From assembly GCA_947448975.1 (NCBI GenBank), contig CANFPR010000016.1:1-11332 (forward strand): a DNA stretch of 11,332 bases, written 5' to 3'. The position numbers and the translations under genes were made by a program. This DNA is from Micrococcales bacterium. GTDB taxonomy: Bacteria > Actinomycetota > Actinomycetes > Actinomycetales > Microbacteriaceae. Shown in pieces: positions 8,726 through 11,332 of the stretch. Numbering within the stretch: the stretch's first letter is position 1; the number at the start of each line of letters is the position of its first letter. The notes under the pieces are model-generated. The model had not been told where the DNA came from. It was given only the letters and a program-made list of their open reading frames with translations, and did not search any database.

Positions 8726-8750
8726 TTGTTCGCCCACGTGGCAGGAACAA
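8726..8750. repeat. nested inverted repeat, possible operator
   Basis: The outer arms TTGTTC (8726-8731) and GAACAA (8745-8750) are perfect inverted copies and flank an inner perfect 8-bp palindrome CCACGTGG (8734-8741), almost on the same centre. It lies about 75-100 bp upstream of the DUF3817 start, a reasonable place for a regulator to bind. On the plus strand it is followed by ATTTTGATCTTT, so a weak terminator is the alternative, but no plus-strand gene is seen that would end here. Confidence 0.4.
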
Positions 8751-8882
8751 ATTTTGATCTTTCGGTTGAACACGTCGTTTTAGAGCTTTGGTGAACCACA
8801 ATCGGTTCTGCAGATATGCGACATTTCTGCACTTAGTTTTTGAGGGAAATGGAAGGGGCTCTTTGTGCCGATACTTCCTGTC

Positions 8883-9053
8883 TCACTTCTCCAAATACTG
8901 TGGGTCCATTTCTATAAACCGAATTTGCCGGACTAAATTTTCCTGATCCAACCCGAGTCCTACAAGCTTTGCAAATGCCTCTTCGTAGATTCGATACTGC
9001 TCATCCAAAACGCTCACGCTTGTGGCAGCCTGAACCAACCCCCAAACAGTCGT
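8883..9053 (-). pseudogene. short reading frame, probable gene remnant or very small gene, unrecognised
   Basis: An open frame runs from just after an in-frame TAA (9054-9056) to TGA at 8883-8885, 56 codons. The translation looks protein-like rather than random: it contains TSVSVLDEQYRIYEEAFAK, then LGLDQENLVRQIRFIE and ends MDPQYLEK, giving two amphipathic helices rich in E, Q, R and L. Possible starts are GTG at 9015-9017 (44 residues) or an internal TTG, none with a good Shine-Dalgarno sequence. The GTG overlaps as GTGA the stop of a 24-codon open frame upstream. I do not recognise the family. The most likely reading is the C-terminal end of a gene lost when the accessory locus was rearranged; its strand matches the Rhs and immunity genes, so an orphan immunity remnant is possible but only a guess. 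Confidence 0.4.
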
Positions 9054-9063
9054 TTACGAAAGC

Positions 9064-9090
9064 CTGACTCAAACACGCAAACGATAGGCT
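9064..9090 (+). promoter_or_regulatory. candidate promoter of the RraB-family gene
   Basis: A possible -35, CTGACT (9064-9069, four of six bases of TTGACA), stands 15 bp from TAGGCT (9085-9090), which fits TANNNT. Transcription would begin near 9097, leaving a leader of about 20 nt with the Shine-Dalgarno AGGAG at 9107-9111, 5 nt before the TTG start. The short spacing makes the -35 uncertain. Confidence 0.35.
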
Positions 9091-9116
9091 AAAGCCACTT
9101 ACCGATAGGAGAAGCC

Positions 9117-9449
9117 TTGTCTACTCAACTTGAATTTCAACTTGCGGCATGGGCCGAACAGTTAAAACAACGTCAAGAACTGAACGATTCTCTGTCAACT
9201 CCTCGACAGCTTGACCACTTCTTCACATTCGAAGACAAAAAGTCCGCTGACCAGGCCGCAATCACTCTTAGCCAGAGAAACTTTGAAGTCTCCGTCTCGA
9301 AAAAAGGAATATTCAAAGCCGAACTATCAGCAACTCACGTTTCAGACCTTCAAGACGAAACGGTGAAACCACTGATCACACAGATGGTCGCGATCGCCGA
9401 ACAACACTCGGCAGAATACGACGGCTTCGGCGCAGCGGTTGAAAGTTAG
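9117..9449 (+). CDS. RraB-family protein (ribonuclease E inhibitor RraB domain)
   Basis: 110 residues, TTG start with AGGAG 5 nt upstream. The pattern fits the RraB fold: a helical N-terminus, then LSTPRQLDHFFTF (residues 26-38), a helix and strand covering NFEVSVSKKGIFKAEL, and the characteristic C-terminal AEYDGFG (99-105). RraB of gamma-proteobacteria binds and inhibits RNase E; the role of the many stand-alone homologues elsewhere is not established, so RNase control is not a safe inference here. It is the only plus-strand gene supported in the window and converges on the leucine-rich-repeat gene, the two stops being separated by 3 bp. G+C in its first 60 bases is about 43%, well below the core genes, so it belongs to the accessory part. 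A second immunity or toxin-associated role is possible but unproven. Confidence 0.75.
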   Translation: MSTQLEFQLAAWAEQLKQRQELNDSLSTPRQLDHFFTFEDKKSADQAAITLSQRNFEVSVSKKGIFKAELSATHVSDLQDETVKPLITQMVAIAEQHSAEYDGFGAAVES

Positions 9450-9452
9450 TTA

Positions 9453-10265
9453 TCAAGTAAGCGCTTCTACTACAGTCACGGATCTGGTTGAAGCACCGTG
9501 CGTCACTATCTCATTTACCTCAGCGCTGCAGTCATTTAAGTACACGGTGGCTAAGTGCGTAGCGCTTGAGATGAATTTGTCGAAACCTGAGATTCTCGTT
9601 ACCGATGAGAGCGTTAGGATTCTCAAATCCGTAGACAATTTGAGTTCAGCAAATTCTAAAATTCTTGCTCCGCCCACTTCCAAGTGCCTCAGTTTCACAA
9701 ATCGAGAAAAATCAAGCTTCTGATCACCGATGCGGGGAAGTCTCAAAGTCTTTATACGGTCGGGTAATCGGACCAAGATTTCTTGAGTCACTGCGCCGAG
9801 GAACACGTAATCGAGCTGGCTTAGGTTGTGCAACCCTCTTGCTTTCCTAATGTTTCTTTCCAGGCCCAGCAAGCGAAGTTTTTTTGTCTTGTCAAAATTT
9901 ATTGGCTTCAGGATGGGTGACGAGGAAAAGAAACTTCTTAAGAACTTCTTTTTTTCCAGGAGTGTCAAATCTAGGGCATACCCTGTTCTTATTGACAAAG
10001 ATCGAAGAAATGGACTTGCATTAAGGACTCGCTCGAGTTCTGCCTGAACCCCCTCATCACTCAAATCAACTTTGTACTTAATCCGCCCAGAATTAATAAG
10101 AAAATCACTGCGCCAGGGTAGGTAAGTTAAGCCAAACCCCAGCGAGCTCAGAACAAAGAGAATGTAATTTGGGATTCGACGCTTGAACCAAAAATGGATC
10201 CGCAGATTGGAGAACTCGAAGCCCCAGCCGCGGATGAGATCGTCAATGCCTACTTCGTACGGCAT
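9453..10265 (-). CDS. leucine-rich-repeat protein, candidate immunity protein of the Rhs toxin
   Basis: From ATG at 10263-10265 the protein has 270 residues. Motifs of the LxxLxL type recur at residues 87, 109, 130, 151, 171, 192, 214 and 238 (for example LRLLGL, IKTLRL, LRHLEV, LRILTL, LATVYL), 20-24 residues apart, which is the signature of a leucine-rich-repeat solenoid. The first 60 residues are different, with an aromatic and hydrophobic stretch around IPNYILFVLSSLGFGLTYLPW split by polar residues; no signal peptide is evident, so it is probably cytosolic. Its start lies 23 bp inside the end of the Rhs gene, and immunity genes typically sit directly after the toxin. The start 60 bp further up would lengthen the overlap and lacks support. 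G+C is about 40%. The immunity role is inferred from position only. Confidence 0.7.
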   Translation of the reverse strand: MPYEVGIDDLIRGWGFEFSNLRIHFWFKRRIPNYILFVLSSLGFGLTYLPWRSDFLINSGRIKYKVDLSDEGVQAELERVLNASPFLRSLSIRTGYALDLTLLEKKKFLRSFFSSSPILKPINFDKTKKLRLLGLERNIRKARGLHNLSQLDYVFLGAVTQEILVRLPDRIKTLRLPRIGDQKLDFSRFVKLRHLEVGGARILEFAELKLSTDLRILTLSSVTRISGFDKFISSATHLATVYLNDCSAEVNEIVTHGASTRSVTVVEALT

Positions 10266-11332
10266 TGATCGCGTTCCATAGTTCCTTGTTACCATACCTT
10301 TTTTGAATCCCGCCCATTGCATCAATCAACTCCTGCTCAAAAACTCTGCGATCGAGGGTCGATTTACCGGGCATGGGTTCAAAACTGAAGTGTTCGATTT
10401 TATGTCCTTTCCACCTAGGGTCCCTTGCATGCTCAGCCATGCGTCTAGCAACATCTTTAGTCTGACCGATGTAGGTTTTTCCCTTGACTACGAATCTATA
10501 AACGCCTGCACCGGTTGCTTGAGCCCTATCTGTTACAGAAAGAGCCTTGCTTACTTTTGTCGCTGCTCTAGTTGCGGAAACCGCTAACTTAGCAAGCTTA
10601 AGAATTCTGCTCCCTGCGCTTACAGCTTTCGCAATCCAAGCGATTTGTTGTAGTCCGGGTATTGGCAGGAAGCTTGCCACGGTGAGTGCAAGGTCTAGTG
10701 TGTCTCCCCAGCCCCAGTTTCCGTCGAAATCTGTTTTGTTGATTGGGTCGTTTGGGTAGGTGTAGGGGGTTTCGTTTCCGCCAGTGATCGGGTCTGGGCT
10801 TGTGAATTGGTTGGTTACCGGGTTATAGACTCGTGCACCCATCAAGATCAGTCCTTGACTGGTTGTTGCACGTTCATACTGTCCGTATGCGTCGTATGTG
10901 ACTAGCTTTCCTGTAGAGGCACTGTCACGGTTACCGTATTCATCGAAACTAACCCAACTATCTGTTGTTGCAGTGTCTAAGTTGATGCGGGTGACTGTGT
11001 TGCCTCGTAGATCGTTCACGTCAAGACTTACCGTTTTCACACCGTTATCAACATGCACGGTACCGTTCAGGCCTGTGCCAAGAGAGTTGACGTAAAAGTC
11101 TGTGACGCCTGCATTGTTGCTGCTCCATGCCGGGTTATCTGAACTGGCTGTGTAATGTTTCGTGAGCACACTGCCACCAGTAGTTTCGGTAACCCTCCTA
11201 CCTACAGCATCAAACCCGTAAACAGTAGAAACACCACTTTGAGTGATCGACGCAACCTGATCAGTGACTTTATAACTCAACCCGATCACACCAACACTGT
11301 TAGGTGAATGCGCGGCAGGTATAGAAGTATTA
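10243..11332 (-). CDS. Rhs/YD-repeat polymorphic toxin with C-terminal GIY-YIG nuclease, 5' end outside the window
   Basis: The frame is open to the right edge, giving 362 visible residues without a true start. YD-type repeats (YGFDAVGRRV, SFDEYGNRD, TYDAYGQYER) lead into the Rhs core end GARVYNPVTNQFTSPDPI and NDPINKTDFDG (to about 10720). A helical, partly hydrophobic pre-toxin segment follows (LALTVASFLPIPGLQQIAWI). The tip is a GIY-YIG nuclease: GVY (codons 10506-10498), YIG (10473-10465), ARRMAEH with the catalytic Arg, and EQELIDAMGG with the metal-binding Glu (10336-10338), ending NAINAVRSRH. Such proteins are exported and deliver the tip into neighbouring cells, where it would cut nucleic acid. 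All key residues are present, so it should be active. The stop overlaps the downstream leucine-rich-repeat gene. G+C falls from about 50-58% in the core to about 42-45% in the tip, as expected of exchangeable tips. Confidence 0.93.
   Translation of the reverse strand, partial: NTSIPAAHSPNSVGVIGLSYKVTDQVASITQSGVSTVYGFDAVGRRVTETTGGSVLTKHYTASSDNPAWSSNNAGVTDFYVNSLGTGLNGTVHVDNGVKTVSLDVNDLRGNTVTRINLDTATTDSWVSFDEYGNRDSASTGKLVTYDAYGQYERATTSQGLILMGARVYNPVTNQFTSPDPITGGNETPYTYPNDPINKTDFDGNWGWGDTLDLALTVASFLPIPGLQQIAWIAKAVSAGSRILKLAKLAVSATRAATKVSKALSVTDRAQATGAGVYRFVVKGKTYIGQTKDVARRMAEHARDPRWKGHKIEHFSFEPMPGKSTLDRRVFEQELIDAMGGIQKRYGNKELWNAINAVRSRH

Larger units (their letters stand above)
8653..9116. other. 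464-bp gap between the core operon and the accessory locus
   Basis: No full-length gene is supported here. From left to right it contains the candidate DUF3817 promoter (8659-8664), a nested palindrome (8726-8750), two weak adjacent hairpins (8793-8808 and 8810-8830), a short minus-strand reading frame that looks like a gene remnant (8883-9053), and the candidate promoter and ribosome binding site of the RraB-family gene (9064-9116). G+C drops relative to the genes on the left. I see no tRNA, integrase or direct-repeat attachment site. Confidence 0.6.

Noticed and set aside
8544..8801. Minus-strand frame of 85 codons reaching into the DUF3817 gene
   Set aside because: Much of it is an out-of-frame reading of the DUF3817 gene; the upstream part is basic and low in structure, with no Shine-Dalgarno sequence.
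8793..8830. Two adjacent hairpins (GAACC/GGTTC and GCAGA/TCTGC) as a possible terminator or small RNA
   Set aside because: Stems of only 5 bp with loops of 6 and 11 nt, a broken T-run and no plus-strand gene upstream; such structures are expected by chance.
9439..9723. 94-codon plus-strand frame after the RraB-family gene
   Set aside because: It is antisense to the 3' part of the leucine-rich-repeat gene, overlaps the RraB-family stop and has no ribosome binding site; the repeat periodicity supports the minus strand.
10266..10325. Longer N-terminus for the leucine-rich-repeat protein starting at 10325
   Set aside because: These 20 codons are an out-of-frame reading of the conserved GIY-YIG C-terminus; the ATG at 10265 gives the short overlap expected of a toxin-immunity pair.
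1..11332. CRISPR arrays, rRNA, tRNA, insertion sequences, integrase genes
   Set aside because: I read both strands for regular spaced repeats, transposase motifs and tRNA arms and found none that hold up.

Overview
The window looks like a chromosome segment of a moderate-GC actinobacterium, most likely Microbacteriaceae. Three things point there: the gene order sucC-sucD-DUF6350-(purN), which is also known in mycobacteria; a DUF3817 gene directly in front of guaA; and the PcrA form of UvrD helicase with its C-terminal RNA-polymerase-binding domain. The family placement is inferred from gene order and protein sequence only.

Positions 1-8652 are core genome. All genes lie on the minus strand with short gaps or overlaps, so in transcription order they read DUF3817, guaA (GMP synthase), a glycerophosphodiester phosphodiesterase, pcrA, sucC, sucD, a DUF6350/PerM-like membrane protein and the first codons of probable purN. 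The hexamer TAAACT recurs just before the starts of DUF3817, pcrA and purN, at the distance expected of a -10 element for leaderless or nearly leaderless transcripts. The guaA reading frame has no ATG, GTG or TTG that could supply its conserved N-terminus. An ATT codon behind a good Shine-Dalgarno sequence, overlapping the DUF3817 stop, is the best start.

Positions 8653-9116 are a 464-bp gap with lower G+C. It holds a nested palindrome about 75 bp upstream of the DUF3817 start and a short minus-strand reading frame (8883-9053) that looks like the C-terminal end of a lost or very small gene.

Positions 9117-11332 are an accessory polymorphic-toxin locus. An Rhs/YD-repeat protein enters from the right edge (5' end outside the window) and ends in a GIY-YIG nuclease domain with its catalytic residues intact. 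Its stop codon lies inside the start of a 270-residue protein built of about eight leucine-rich repeats, which from position is the candidate immunity protein. Converging on that gene, with only 3 bp between stop codons, is a 110-residue RraB-family protein on the plus strand. G+C falls from about 60% in sampled core lines to about 40-45% here, consistent with horizontal acquisition.
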